DNA from: Argyresthia goedartella
Lineage: Eukaryota > Arthropoda > Insecta > Lepidoptera > Argyresthiidae
DNA: 64,000 bases
Assembly (NCBI GenBank): GCA_949825045.1
Contig: OX463836.1
Span: forward strand, 9,937,829 to 10,001,828
Reading direction: 5' to 3'
Under the pieces are notes generated by a model that saw only the letters and a list, made by a program, of their open reading frames with translations, was not told the DNA's origin and made no database searches. Of this stretch, positions 33,750-45,236 are shown piece by piece (within the stretch, counting starts at the first letter, position 1; every line of letters begins with the position of its first letter). Position numbers and translations under genes: made by a program.

Positions 33750-35380
33750 AGTGGCACTCGCGAGGTCTTTAGCTAACAGAGCCACTGGCTCAACTCAAGA
33801 CTATTTGTAAAAAACGCTCTAAAGGTTACTTGAAGATATTTTCTTTAGCCTTTCGCGCCCCGTAGACCAGAACAATGGAAAGCGATTTACAACCCTGGAG
33901 GCTTGGTAGTAGAGACCAAAACCAATTAAAATTTACCTACAAATAAGTCGCCGCTACGTGAGAGGTAAACCCTTTTATTTATAAAGGGTAAATTATCTAT
34001 TAATGAGTTAGAAACAATAAAAAAGTGGTGATTAAACTAATTGAATCACAAGTCTCATATATTATAGAAAGTTTATATATTTTTAACCAAAGTTATCATT
34101 CAAAAAAGATAATGGTGGACGAATATGACACCGTTACATAGAAATCTTCTTTTAGTAAGTATTTAAGTATTTAATGCAGTATAATTGTGACTCCCACATT
34201 TCTCTGCAGACTCTCTTGAGGCTTCACTTACACTTTTACCTCCGCAAACAAACAAACACACATTATATGTGTGAACCATATTTAACAATGCCTCAATAAA
34301 CAGAACAATATAATTATCTATATATATATTTCTTTGTGAAACATTAATTAATAAGAGTTTTCTCATTTTGACTTTTCAGTTTTACTTACGCGCCGGTTAG
34401 ATATTGGTTAATAATGATTTTAAGTTTTATTATGAGGGCCTTACCACAAAAAAATAAACTCCTGCTCAACAATTATGATTTAATCTTAATTCTATCCTTA
34501 TTTCTAATGCCAATTATTATTAATATTAATAATGTTTATATTCATATGCCCACCCATGGCAGAAGATAAAGACCTATCAAAATGTTATTAATTAAGATCA
34601 GTTAATTACCTATGTTCTTGAATAATTCTTTATCTTTATCAGTTGTTTGAATAATGTTAATATTTTTTGTGGTAACACGGCTAGATTTTACCTGTGAATT
34701 AGATAGAAAAAGAAAAAACATTGTGAAAATATCATTTGATGGTGTGATAAAAGTTTCGTTTGTCTTTAGAATTAGTTAAAATTATACAAATATTATCCAA
34801 GTAACTTTCAACTAGGTTATTAATAAAGTAATCAATTAATCATAGTTCGTTTTGGAAGATTATTTGTTGTGAAGTTATACTATATTGCAGGTTAGGAGGA
34901 AACAAAGGATTTATGACAATAATTCGTTGAGTTGTATTGTATGATAAACCTATATTTTATAGTAAAATGTTCAATACGTGAACCAGTTCCTTAAAAGATA
35001 TATGTCACATAATTGGAATAAGCTAAAAAGTATTTGCTATCCCAAATCGACAATCGAAAAAAAAGCGAATATCTCTTTAAGCTTGGGTAAATCGGAATGC
35101 TGTTAGGACAGCGAAATCTTAGCAGAACTTTTTTCGAAAAACCGAAATATTCACATAAATCACTCACAAATGCAATTTTGCCAAAACCCATTTCAAACAG
35201 GCTGTGCTGCCTTGAATCCGTGCCCAAAAAAACAACTTCTATCCCGAAAAAAAACTTACCAACTCTTGAAAGTTGATGCTGCGGTCCTCAAACACTTTTC
35301 TCTTCCAAAATCCCATTTTGAAAGCTTCCCCCTTATGGTCCACGAACCTTTTGCTCTGTCCCTTCATCACTTGCACCAAA
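33750..35380. other. AT-rich sequence without recognised genes
   Basis: No gene, SINE or MITE landmark could be recognised in about 1.6 kb. This is the longest such repeat-poor stretch in the left half. Confidence 0.35.
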
Positions 35381-35381
35381 A

Positions 35382-35807
35382 TTAACCATAAAACAGAAAA
35401 AACCTAAGTGTTTTCGTAATTCGCGCTTTTTTCTTCTTTTTTTTCCGCCCGCGCGCGCGGCCGTTCCGTTCACAGCCTGAGTCTTGACTGAGACCAAGTC
35501 GCGAATTCTTGCGGACGGTAACGAACGACTGGCCATGTGGAAATTTGCATCGGAGATATATTGCTCGGGGCTTGGGAAACCCCTCGATCTGCCAGCCCCT
35601 ATGCAGTGGGTGAGGAAAACAAGACATTACGGTTTCCCCGTCTGTCGGCGACGTTAGATTTTCATCAACCTGATTTATTAACTGATAAATGGATCTAAAG
35701 TAGCTCGAAACAACGAGGTAGGTGCGGCGCCGTCGCAAGTTTCTTTCTTTGGTCTTGGCTTTGATACAAGTGTGTCTAAATAAATCGGGAAATATTAAAC
35801 TGCACAT
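35382..35807 (-). other. Unrecognised 141-codon frame in a GC-rich island
   Basis: Open minus frame. The middle reads HPLHRGWQIEGFPKP and FPHGQSFVTVRKNSRLGLSQ, and the end is rich in basic residues from a homopurine run (35435-35450). GC is high at 35440-35720. No family recognised. It overlaps an M1 fragment at its start (35788-35873). It could be part of an unidentified element, a lost exon, or chance. Confidence 0.25.
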
Positions 35808-36269
35808 CAGAAATACTGATTTGCGCAGTAAATATCCCTTATATTTGGTTAAAGGGGGTGAGCGAAGCGAATATAGCTTACCTGCCCGATTATGACTGTT
35901 ACTGTGTATTTATGTCTACGCTGCATTAAAAAGCTTACTAAACTAAGATCCTTAATTTGATGTCAAAACAGTGAAAAACGTTCAAGTGCGAGTTGGACTC
36001 GAGCACCGAGGGTTCCGCACCAATCGTATTACATATTTATGAATGAACAACAAAACCATTTTCAGATTTTTTCCTTTACTTATACAGACCTTGCTTCCTG
36101 GGTACCAAATTCATGACTCTTGGCCAACGGGAAGTACAATAAATTCAGCACAGAACGACGGGCAAGTTTGTCTGCCCCTGGGACCAGAGCAAAGCACTTT
36201 CTAACCCAGCTTAAAATTAAGAACAGGCTCATCTGAACATTTTATCTCGTCATTTATATCGTCGAACAT

Positions 36270-37890
36270 TTATATCGTCCAATATCTATCCTGCCTTTCC
36301 TTTCCAAAGTCCTTGAATCGATTGTCCACACTCAACTCTCTTCCTATCTTTCCTCTAACAGGCTGTTGAATCAATTCCAGTCCGGATTCAGGCCGGGACA
36401 TAGTACCGTCTCGGCCTTACTTAAAGTGACCGATGACATTGAATCGGCAATGGATATCAAGCAGATCACTGTGTTAGCGTTACAAGACTTTAGCAGTGCC
36501 TTTAACTGTGTTGATTTTGACATCCTCGTTGAGATACTGAAGTCCCTGAATGTCTGCTCGGCCGCTGCCAGCTGGTTCGGCTCCTACCTGAGAGTTCGTT
36601 AGCAGCGTATTAGGACCGAGGAGACTTCCACGGAGTGGTGCGACCTTTCTTCTGGAGTTCCTCAGGGTGGTATTCTTTCCCCTCTTCTTTTCCCCATCTT
36701 CATCAATTCCATTTCGGATGCCATTTCTTCTTCTTACCATCTTTATGCCGATGATCTGCAAATCTACCGCCATTTCTCTCCAAGTGATATGATTTCTTCT
36801 GTGGGTGCATTAAATGCCGATCTCGAGAACATCAGGGGCTGGGCTCTGTCTCATGGACTACTTGTCAATCCCAGTAAGTCGCAAGCCATGATTGTCGGCT
36901 CCAGACACTCCCATAGTGTGTTACAGCATCTGCCTCTTGTTCCTGTAACTTATGATGGAACCATAATTTCGTACAGTACTGAGGCAAAAAATCTAGGAGT
37001 TATCTTTGACAATCAGTTTTCATGGTCTGCTCACGTCTGCGAAGTTAGTAGACGAGTCTTTGCCACATTTCACTCCCTCAGGCGCCTTCAAAACTTTCTG
37101 CCTCGTCATACTAAAATTACTCTGGCCCAGTCTCTTCTCCTTCCTCTCATTGATTACGCAGATGTCAGCTGGATCAGGGCGAACGAAGAGCAACTGAACA
37201 AACTCGAGCGACTTCAAAATCTCGGGATTCGGTTTGTCTTCGGACTGCGTAAGTATGACCATGTCTCCCAGTATCGTAGGGAACTGCAGTGGCTTCCAAT
37301 TCGTCTTCGCCGGGATACCCATGTTCTCATTCTACTCTTCAATATTCTGCACAACCCTCGCTACCCCAGCTTCCTGCGTCATCGGTTTGATTTTTTTTCT
37401 TCGGATAGGTCTCGGAGATCAAACACTCGGTCGCTGCTTGCAACTCCTCAACACAACTCAGTCGCATATGGGCAAGGATTCAGGATCAGTGCTATCAGGC
37501 TCTGGAACAAGCTCCCCAGTGCCATCAGGGACAGTCCGTCACTTAACATTTTTAAGATTCGCTTGAAAGATCATTACCTCTCTCTTCCATAGTATGTATA
37601 AGTATATAATTTGTATGTGTATGTTATGTATGTATGTATATAATATTATATAAATTAGGTGTAGTAGTAGTAATAGGTATATGTACCTACTTATATTATC
37701 ATTTTGTATGAATTATTTTGTTGTGCAAATAGGTTTTACTCTCACAATCCACTTTCCTTTCCTATCTGGGTTTGCTGGTAGAAATCTCTTTTATAGAGAT
37801 AAGCGCGCCTCTTGTACATATATCTTTCTTTGTATATCTCTGTATGTTTGTTTAGTGCAATAAAGTATTCATTCATTCATTCATTCATTT
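36270..37890 (+). pseudogene. 5'-truncated LINE with nearly open reverse transcriptase
   Basis: One frame runs from about 36270 to the stop at 37592, broken by a single TAG at 36600-36602. Order: RPISILPFLSKVLESIV, NQFQSGFRPGHSTVSAL, DFSSAFNCVDFDILV (block A), [15 protein letters not shown] (block B), [11 protein letters not shown] with the catalytic YADD intact, then the C-terminal domain ending [11 protein letters not shown]. Such motifs fit the CR1/Jockey group. The element lacks its ORF1, endonuclease and fingers, as expected for a 5'-truncated insertion. It ends in an (ATTC)n run at about 37868-37888. A diverged relative is at 45237-46400. Confidence 0.85.
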
Positions 37891-38058
37891 TATTACAAGG
37901 CAGAAAGACTCTAATTAGTCGATTAAACGAGTTAGAGCCGTTTTAATAAATCCAGTAGCTTGATGATATGTCTGTCAATTTCTATGTAATTTGAAAAGGT
38001 GAAAGGGATTGTAAAAAAATCTTTCTGTTGTTTCATAATGGTTAATTCCTAATATAAT

Positions 38059-38437
38059 GTCACCGTAAGATTTTCAAAACCGTCTGTTGATAAACTTTTT
38101 TTTTTTTTGCTCGTTAGTTGGTCAACTATCGACAGGTAGTAAACAGTAGATTACTGCTTACTATATGACGCGTTGTTGATAAAGTAACGGTTAAAACCGT
38201 TAAAAAGTAAACTGGTTTAAACTTGAATTGCAAACGAAATAGCAGGGTAAACACTGCGGTAGCTTAGATGAAGACTAGAGGGGGCGAGCGCAGCGAAGCC
38301 CCCGAATATTCTTCGTGTTAGGTGGACATGTAAAAACAAAAGAATGGTTAATTCCAAACCCTCCGATAGTTGTCGGAGTTGTTGTTGTCCTCTGTCGATA
38401 GTTGATCAACTAACGGTTTTGACTATCTTACGGTGAC
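38059..38437. mobile_element. Family M2 element, minus orientation
   Basis: Terminal repeats tgtcaccgtaagat and the complement of atcttacggtgaca. The core is in reverse (gggggcgagcgcagcgaagc, cttcgtgttaggtggacatg). Inner gttagttggtcaact/agttgatcaactaac blocks. Confidence 0.65.
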
Positions 38438-38439
38438 AT

Positions 38440-39710
38440 ATATAACTTATCTTTTCCCAGAAGGAGCGGCACACGCACAGTATAGCCTTGCAAGTCACAT
38501 TAATCTGTGTCAGATGGGGTGCCAGAGGCGTAACTTCACATCATAACCTTCCTTTCCTACCTTCGTGAAACTTGATAGCTGTCACTGATTTTGATAGCTG
38601 TCAATATTTCTGACAATTTTGATCAACATGTTGATAGCTGTCGCGATTCTTAATAGCTGTCACTACTTTTGACAGGTGACATGTTGAAAATTGTATTCCC
38701 ACTGGCATTTCTACCCACGTTTAGCCAAAGTGACGTGTATTCAGAAGTTCAAGTCTAATAATAAAAAAAATCAAAAAAAGTAATATATATCACTATGAAA
38801 AAAATATTGTATGACCCCAGGGCAGGCAATACCTACCCTAGAGTGAAAAAAAACACACAAAACTTATTTTATTCAATGTGTTTTTATTTAATTTTAAAAT
38901 ATTTTTATTGTTGGACTTGACATTCTAATTTATTTTCCAGAAAAAGTTCAATGAGCGCCATCACCCATTAATCGATTATAAATTAATATAACATATTCAT
39001 ATATATTAATTCATTAATATATTAATAAATTTAAATCACTAATAATAAATCTTAAGTGTTACATGATAAAAATACAAACTTAATAGCTAAAGGCTCCCAA
39101 TATTTAATGATAGGAAAAAATCACACAACCCGTAAAGCACCGATTTTTATATTCTCGCCGGGAATACCCGATAGACATTTTTTTTAAATGTGCGTGTTGT
39201 GTGAGTCTCTAAAAAAACCGCGTGGCATTTAAGGATAATGCCGGATAAAGTAGGAAATAAAGTACCTACTTAATAACGCTAAACGTGGAAAAAAACCCCC
39301 TCATTATACGCACTGCTGCTTCTGGCGGTCTGCGTGATAGGATTTCTTCATTTGGCTTCGCGCCAAAATTAAATCAATAGTCATGCTTAACGAAATAATA
39401 TATTTCTTAAAATAACGTCATTTGATTTATATTATGTCAACAGGCACCCTAAAATTATTTTATAAATGTAAAAAAGTAATCAGTGTGACAGAAAATGAGA
39501 TGTATTAGAAAATGCTCAAAAATATTTAACACGATATTAAAGAACATTGTTTTAACAAATAGCTCAACCCTGAAATTAAAATATCTGGACTAAAATGACA
39601 GCCGGTGAGTTATGTGCCGCTTTATGGTTTAAAAAAAATAGTGTTGTTGTCTCAGTTGGGGGATTCATTCATTACGATTTTTCGATTAATTCAAATTCGA
39701 AAATGAATAA
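38440..39710. other. Unassigned AT-rich sequence
   Basis: 38570-38680 has repeated ttgatagctgtca words (about five in 100 bp), a minor degenerate tandem array. Otherwise no gene or dispersed repeat recognised. Confidence 0.35.
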
Positions 39711-40097
39711 TTTTATCTACACCCGTATCATAAACTCTCTTTACTCGCGTCCAAAAACCACACGTTACGACCAGCATAAAAGCTTGGTAAAAACTCATTT
39801 CATATCTTAATATTGATACATTATGACCATAATTTTTCAATTTTCGACAAATTATGACATTCAAATTTCGAGCGCCGACGCCCGCCTGCGTGCCGCCCCT
39901 TGTTTGTCTGTGATGTTGGTACTACTGAACAAGCTGAACAAGTGCAGAGCAATTATCAATGCCACCATGCCAGTGGAACATGCGGTTCCTGACCACATTA
40001 AAGAGAGCTTATGATATGTGTATAGATAAACTAGTTTATGTAACTGTAAATAATTAGGCATTAAAACTCTCGAGTTTTAAATCAGTCACATAAACTT
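39711..40097 (+). mobile_element. Foldback element family M3
   Basis: tatctacacccgtatcataa start, attcaaatttcgagcg and cgcccgcctgcgtgccgccc middle, gtgtatagataaactagttt and aattaggcattaaaactctc end. Confidence 0.6.
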
Positions 40098-40390
40098 TTT
40101 CGATACGACGTTGATTAAATAATACTCATAGTGTCATGTTGATCAAGTTGGACTTTAAAATAATGTCAATAAACAAATAAGAAAGTAGAAAATATCAATA
40201 TTTAAAAAACGAGAATTGTGATCCTTCCCATCTTCACGAGCGGTTCCCTCCCCCACCCCTGCACCGCCCCCTTCAAAACTTGTGCCCTCTGGTATGGCTG
40301 CTGAAAGACCGGCAGGTTTAGAAACCTGGCTGGAGAGATACCATGAGTTCATTAAAAAAATGCGTTCACAAAAACAAAATATACATAAAT

Positions 40391-40624
40391 GGGAAATATT
40401 AAACTGCACATCAAAAATACTCACAGCAAATATCAGGGCAAAATGCTGCGGAAGCTTAGGTGAAGAGTAAAGGGGGTGAGCGAAGCGAAGCCCCCTTTAT
40501 CCTTCGTGTTAGGTTGAACATGTAAGAACAACAAAAAAAAACAAAAAAAAACATAAGAAGTGTTTTTGTTTATCCTATTTTGCTGTGAAAATCAGTATTT
40601 TTGATGTGCGATTAAATACTAGCC
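40391..40624 (-). mobile_element. hAT-like MITE, family M1
   Basis: gggaaatattaaactgcaca to gattaaatactagcc. Flanked by tacataaat (40382-40390) and tgcataaat (40625-40633), a direct repeat with one mismatch. The core gggggtgagcgaagcgaagc is present. Confidence 0.7.
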
Positions 40625-40992
40625 TGCATAAATATCCTCTTGATTGTTTGCGATTTTTTAACGATTCGCGATTTTGCACTGTATGGCCTGTTAATCTACG
40701 GGACATTTAATTTCAAGTATTAAATAAACAAATCGACGTATTTTTAAGATCGAATCGATATATTTCCGATTTTACTTCAACGATTTTCACAACACTAGAA
40801 GTAACAAGCTTGCAACATTAAAAGAAAATTGTGTGAATTCAACTGTCATTTTGTTCCATTATTTTGATTTCAGGGTATAGTTAAAAGCAATGGAATTCTG
40901 AAAGTGTCAAAAACTTAATACTTATTAACATTATAAGTAAAACACTTGAAATCCGTCAGCCAACAGCCTATGGCCCCACAGAAGACTGTTGT

Positions 40993-41188
40993 ACTACGCG
41001 ACCAACAGAACTAGGCGCATGACAGCTAAGCCTTCATTGGAATTACGGAGGGAACACTGGCACGGTACGATACATACTTACTCTAGTGACTGGTACGTAC
41101 AGGTGCGTACGTATACGTACGTATTATCGACGGATTGCAGGAGCCAACACCGCAGTCCTGTAACGCCTAGTTGTGTTGGTCGCGTAGT
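40993..41188. repeat. Inverted repeat, 25-bp arms
   Basis: actacgcgaccaacagaact (40993 on) is mirrored by agttgtgttggtcgcgtagt (41169-41188). The middle contains alternating gtacgtac/gtatacgtac words. Possibly a small MITE. Confidence 0.6.
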
Positions 41189-41189
41189 A

Positions 41190-41937
41190 GACGTTTTCGT
41201 TAAGGAAAAAATAATTGATAGGTATAAAATACGACTTTAGTCAAAAAGGTATGGATATATTTCTATAAATCCTGGATGTTGTTTATTTTTTGTTTAGTAA
41301 ATCTTAAAAACATTAAAAACTGTATAAAGCTACAGACAAGCCCTTCAAAATCTGATATAATTCGTTTAAAATTACAAATAAAAATACTGTCGTATTTAAT
41401 AATAATATACAGGTTGTAATAATACACACGTTGAGGAAGCGATAGATGCATGCCAGTATCGTAGCAAGTGGAGGCCTTTAGTCTCTGCCTACCCCTATTC
41501 CGGGGAAAAGACGTGAGCATATGCATATAAAGGGTGTAACTGAAAAGTATCCCAAATATCCCCATACACCAGTTTGTTAATACAACCTGTATATATTTTT
41601 TTATACTTATTTTGATCTATTTATTTATGTCCGTATGTTAACATATTATCAGGTACGAACTAAACAGTCCCGTTACACAAAAGTACAGCCGAGAACACGT
41701 CACGCTTAAGATCTACAGTCTATTCGGCGAGAGTTCATAAGTACACATACTATACAGCATAGATTCTAAGCGGTGTAACACATACCCATCAATGGGCATT
41801 ATTACGCAAAACTTGTCAAACACTGTCAACAACTAAGTTCTATGCATATTGACATTGAATTTATCTGATTAACTAAACTCTTTGCTTCAAATAGTTTTTT
41901 TTACATTTATATGCAGGCATAGTTCTACAAAGTTATA
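41190..41937. other. Unassigned, with a SINE-like tail
   Basis: 41465-41525 has aggcctttagtctctgccta and cccctattccggggaaaaga, a motif series common at the 3' ends of lepidopteran SINE/LINE copies. No head is visible. Confidence 0.35.
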
Positions 41938-42178
41938 AATACAACAAACGTGATTTTTTTGCTGGATATTGATAACGGAAACAGTAAGTTGCTTGAAATA
42001 TTCACAGAATATTAAGCTATATGTTCGATTTAAAAATACATAAATTAAATTAAATTAAATTAAAATAAAATTAATATTTAAGGGGGGCTCCCATACAAAA
42101 ACGTGTTTTTTTGCCTTTTTAATAGATAAAGGTATGGAACCCTTCGTGCGCGAGTCCGACTCGCACTTGGCCGGTCTT
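41938..42178 (+). repeat. M5 repeat, right half
   Basis: acaacaaacgtgattttttt, gatattgataacggaaacag, then aaggggggctcccatac, ending gcgcgagtccgactcgcact tggccggtcttt. Confidence 0.6.
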
Positions 42179-42389
42179 TTTTCTTTATCCTGAGCCACAG
42201 AGATCATCAATTAATTTCTCTGATAAACTAAACATTTTGCTTCAACTTGCTTTTCTCACTTATGCCTTGGCAGGAAATTCTACAAAATAAATGATTGCGA
42301 CATTTGCAGACTACTGCGTTTTTTTTTTCAAATAAAATATTTCGTTTGTCTACTGGGAGTAGTCCGCTAATATGTAATTATGTTGTCGT

Positions 42390-42600
42390 ATTTTTTATCA
42401 CGCTTTTATCAGCTTCACCTGTATGTTTGTTTGTTTGTTTGTTTGTTTGTTTGTATGTAACCGACTCCTTTGGACTCGATTTTGACCCACTTCAAAAGGA
42501 CAGATTAGATTCAAACTTTGTACACTTATCAAGAATCAGCGACAATGTAGTAATTTCATAAGTTTATCTCATTATCCTTATCAGGATCGCCAGGATTAAA
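42390..42600 (+). repeat. Repeat module M8
   Basis: atcacgcttttatcagcttc, a (TTTG)n run at 42424-42455, gtaaccgactcctttggact, attatccttatcaggatcgc. Matches 10475-10690. Confidence 0.6.
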
Positions 42601-42664
42601 TAATTTCTCACACAACCTATGTGTGAGAGCAAGTGAATCGAACTAAACTCGAAATAAAAAATGA

Positions 42665-42976
42665 ATAATAAATATAGTTTAAAAAAACTAAAAATACGCT
42701 TTTAAAGCACTTCAAACTAAAATGTTAAAAATATTTTTAACATAACCTATAATGAATAAAAAATATTATTATTATTGTGGAACAAAAAGCGTCGGGCGCT
42801 TTGTTCCATATCTTTCGTACATCGAGCGCCCGACACTTTTTGTTTCACAATAATAATAGTATTTTTTATTCATTATTGTTTTAAGGTTATTGTTATATTA
42901 AAAACTATTTTTAACTTTTTAGTTCGAAGTGCTTTAAAAGTCTGTTTTTTAGTTTTTTTAAACTATTTTTTTTTTC
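42665..42976. repeat. Very long imperfect palindrome with about 140-bp arms
   Basis: 42665-42800 and 42825-42976 are inverted copies (tatagtttaaaaaaactaaa outermost; aacaaaaagcgtcgggcgct innermost) around a 24-bp loop. Adjacent to module M8, as a related right arm is at 11620-11690. Probably the terminal or subterminal structure of one element family. Confidence 0.8.
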
Positions 42977-42999
42977 TAGCATTTCCTAACAAGTTGTAT

Positions 43000-43660
43000 C
43001 TGTGATTCATTTAGATGAATCAAATTCTTTGCTTACTTACTCTGTGTTTGGACATATACGTAGCGCCCTCTAGGTGGCACTAATTTGACAGTTTTCTTGC
43101 CCATTCTCCCCGAACAGACAGTAGCACCTTCAAACGTATTTCAAGCGCTGTAGAATCTAATTCCTACTATGATATAATTCACGTAAGATGGCAAAGCGAT
43201 TTATAAATTAATGTAACTGTCGATTACACATGCCTAGGTAGTATGTTATAAACAATTTAATGAATCACACAAGTTAAAGATATTATCACATTAGTATTTC
43301 GCGGTTTCACAATAAATAAAATCAAATAAAATCGAACATAACACAGCGTTACGCCTTTTCCTATACGGGCAGACACGCAGATATGCACACACGTAAACTT
43401 AAATATCTCCACAAAAAAAGACTTCAAGCCATCAAACAAATGAAATAAAATATTACATTGAAATCATTTCATCCGTTTGAGAGCAACGCGGTTCTTTTAG
43501 GCTGAAACCTATGGTACAATTATATTCCAATAAATTCATCTTAAAAGCGGGGAGTTTTTTCCTCTTGCACACAAAAGGGGGCTCTTACCCAAACTGTCTG
43601 GGGCATTCAATCAATCGACGTAACGTTACGGGCTTACGTAGAAGTAAACCTGCTACAGTA
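43000..43660. other. Sequence downstream of OCA2, no gene recognised
   Basis: Contains a SINE C tail remnant at 43340-43375 (complement of gtataggaaaaggcgtaacg). The 3' untranslated region of OCA2 should run into this area. I could not fix a polyadenylation site. Confidence 0.35.
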
Positions 43661-43662
43661 CT

Positions 43663-43768
43663 CGGCGTATAAGTTGGACCAAAATGGCAGCGTCTGCGCA
43701 GGGTAAAATATATCTAAAACTTTAATTTTTACCTGCGCAGACGCCATTTTGGTCCCTTTTATACGCCG
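43663..43768. repeat. Imperfect palindrome about 190 bp past the OCA2 stop
   Basis: cggcgtataagttggaccaa and aatggcagcgtctgcgcag are mirrored by ctgcgcagacgccatt and ttggtcccttttatacgccg, around a short AT loop. Arms are about 45 bp. If OCA2 is transcribed through here, this would form a strong RNA hairpin in the 3' untranslated region. Confidence 0.75.
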
Positions 43769-43955
43769 CGCATTATAAGTCCATCGATAAACGTTTTTTA
43801 ACATATTTTTAGCGAAAAGCAGTAAAAAATAAGTGCCCCCTACATTTTAACGATTCACAATAAACATTCACGGTAGCATTCCTAAAAGCCGACCTAGCGG
43901 CTTTGCCCCCTGTCCACTTCAAAGTTGCTCCCCGCTTAAAATATCTGAACTCCGA

Positions 43956-44039
43956 TCAGTGCCACTCGAAGACGCAGTGGAACAGCATGAGGTAGCCACT
44001 GATGACGATGAGATGGCCAATCATGATGGGGAAACCGAC
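43956..44039 (-). CDS. Oca2: P protein/OCA2 transporter, last coding exon
   Basis: 28 codons including the TGA stop (43956-43958). It begins after a ttggttccag acceptor (44040 upward on the minus strand). The peptide starts VGFPIMIGHLIV and ends FHCVFEWH. It continues the preceding exon's ...FVQFFK in phase 0. The FFK-x-GFPMM-type join and a terminal transmembrane helix followed by a short polar end are characteristic of the C terminus of the OCA2/P protein family. That family belongs to the ArsB/NhaD-like ion transporter superfamily and supports pigmentation by affecting organelle pH and tyrosine/melanin handling. The exon is separated from its neighbour by a roughly 12.5-kb intron. A MITE lies 24 nt from its acceptor. 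Confidence 0.88.
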   Translation of the reverse strand, partial: VGFPIMIGHLIVISGYLMLFHCVFEWH

Positions 44040-44063
44040 CTGGAACCAAATAGATAGTTTTAT

Positions 44064-44321
44064 GGGAAATATTAAACTGCACATCAAAAAAACTGATTTG
44101 CAAGGGAAAGACCAGGGCAAAATGCTGCGGTAGCTCAGGTGAAGGGTAAAGGGGGTGAGCGAAGCGAAGCCCCCTTTATCCTTCGTGTTAGGTTGAACAT
44201 GTAAGAACAACAAAAATACTTAAAACATAAACTTAAGTACATATAAAATATAAAAAGTGTTTTTGTTTATCCTTTTTTGCTGTGCAAATCAGTATTTTTG
44301 ATGTGCGATTAAATACTAGCC
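44064..44321 (-). mobile_element. hAT-like MITE family M1 in the last OCA2 intron
   Basis: gggaaatattaaactgcaca to gcgattaaatactagcc, with an intact core (gggggtgagcgaagcgaagc). Flanked by TAGTTTTA at 44055-44062 and 44322-44329. Only 24 nt separate it from the OCA2 last-exon acceptor. Confidence 0.75.
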
Positions 44322-44474
44322 TAGTTTTAATAGTCCGCCCTTTTGATAGTCACAAACGGCCCCGCCCTACTGTGAGAGATTTTAAAGAATTGTAAGCAGG
44401 AATGCCGATAGCGTCCTCTGTTGTCGAGTAGCGAAACATGTTAAGTACACGCTTCCTACAGCGGCCCGCGGTCG

Positions 44475-44735
44475 ACGACCTTTGTGGCGCAGCGATCGAG
44501 GTTCTTCAACCGCTGGAGAGGATCTGGTTATGAGGGATCGCGGTTTTAAAGCTCATGCCATGGTAATAAAATTTAAAACATATAACAGGAAAATGTCACC
44601 GGTGACGCCAGGTCTCCAGAGAGGCGATGAGGTCATGCTTTTAAAATCTGGGCATTGGATGTTTATTGTATGCAACGTAGCTGTTTTTGGTTCCCACGTA
44701 ATAGTTATCCTAGTGTGGGGCTAGAAGGATTAAAC
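44475..44735 (+). mobile_element. SINE family B, diverged
   Basis: Head ttgtggcgcagcgatcgagg with a degraded box B, ending ggttcccacgtaatagttat cctagtgtggggct. Confidence 0.5.
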
Positions 44736-44739
44736 ATGA

Positions 44740-45236
44740 ACATAACAAACATTTCTATAATTATAGAATTTAACACTAGACGCGACAGTAGACCATCCAA
44801 CCGTTCGCTAAGAACTACACGAAAAAACAAGTTAATATTACCCACTTCTAACTTAAATTCATCAGGATTTAGTAATTTCAAAAATATATATATAATAATC
44901 TGCGAAACTCTATTAAATTAACCGAAAGATAATATATTTATACATAAATTATACAAAGAATGCTATTATACAGTTGATTAGTACTTAAATGACAAATTAA
45001 TACACAATAAATTCATTTCTAGGATAATTTTTCATGACTGATATTGACTTTCCACTGACTTTTAGTTTATATTATACTTAATTATAAATTAGCAAACTTC
45101 GTTGCCCTCTCTTCTATTGCAATGCCTTTTTTACAAGGTCCATAAATAACACATGTATCCTTATAAAATCAATTTTATGGAATGCAATATATATATTGAG
45201 TATTGAGTATAAAGGCACAGGAAATGGGCTTTAATA
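44740..45236. other. Intronic AT-rich sequence, nothing recognised
   Basis: About 500 bp of the last OCA2 intron with no gene or repeat landmark. Confidence 0.35.
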
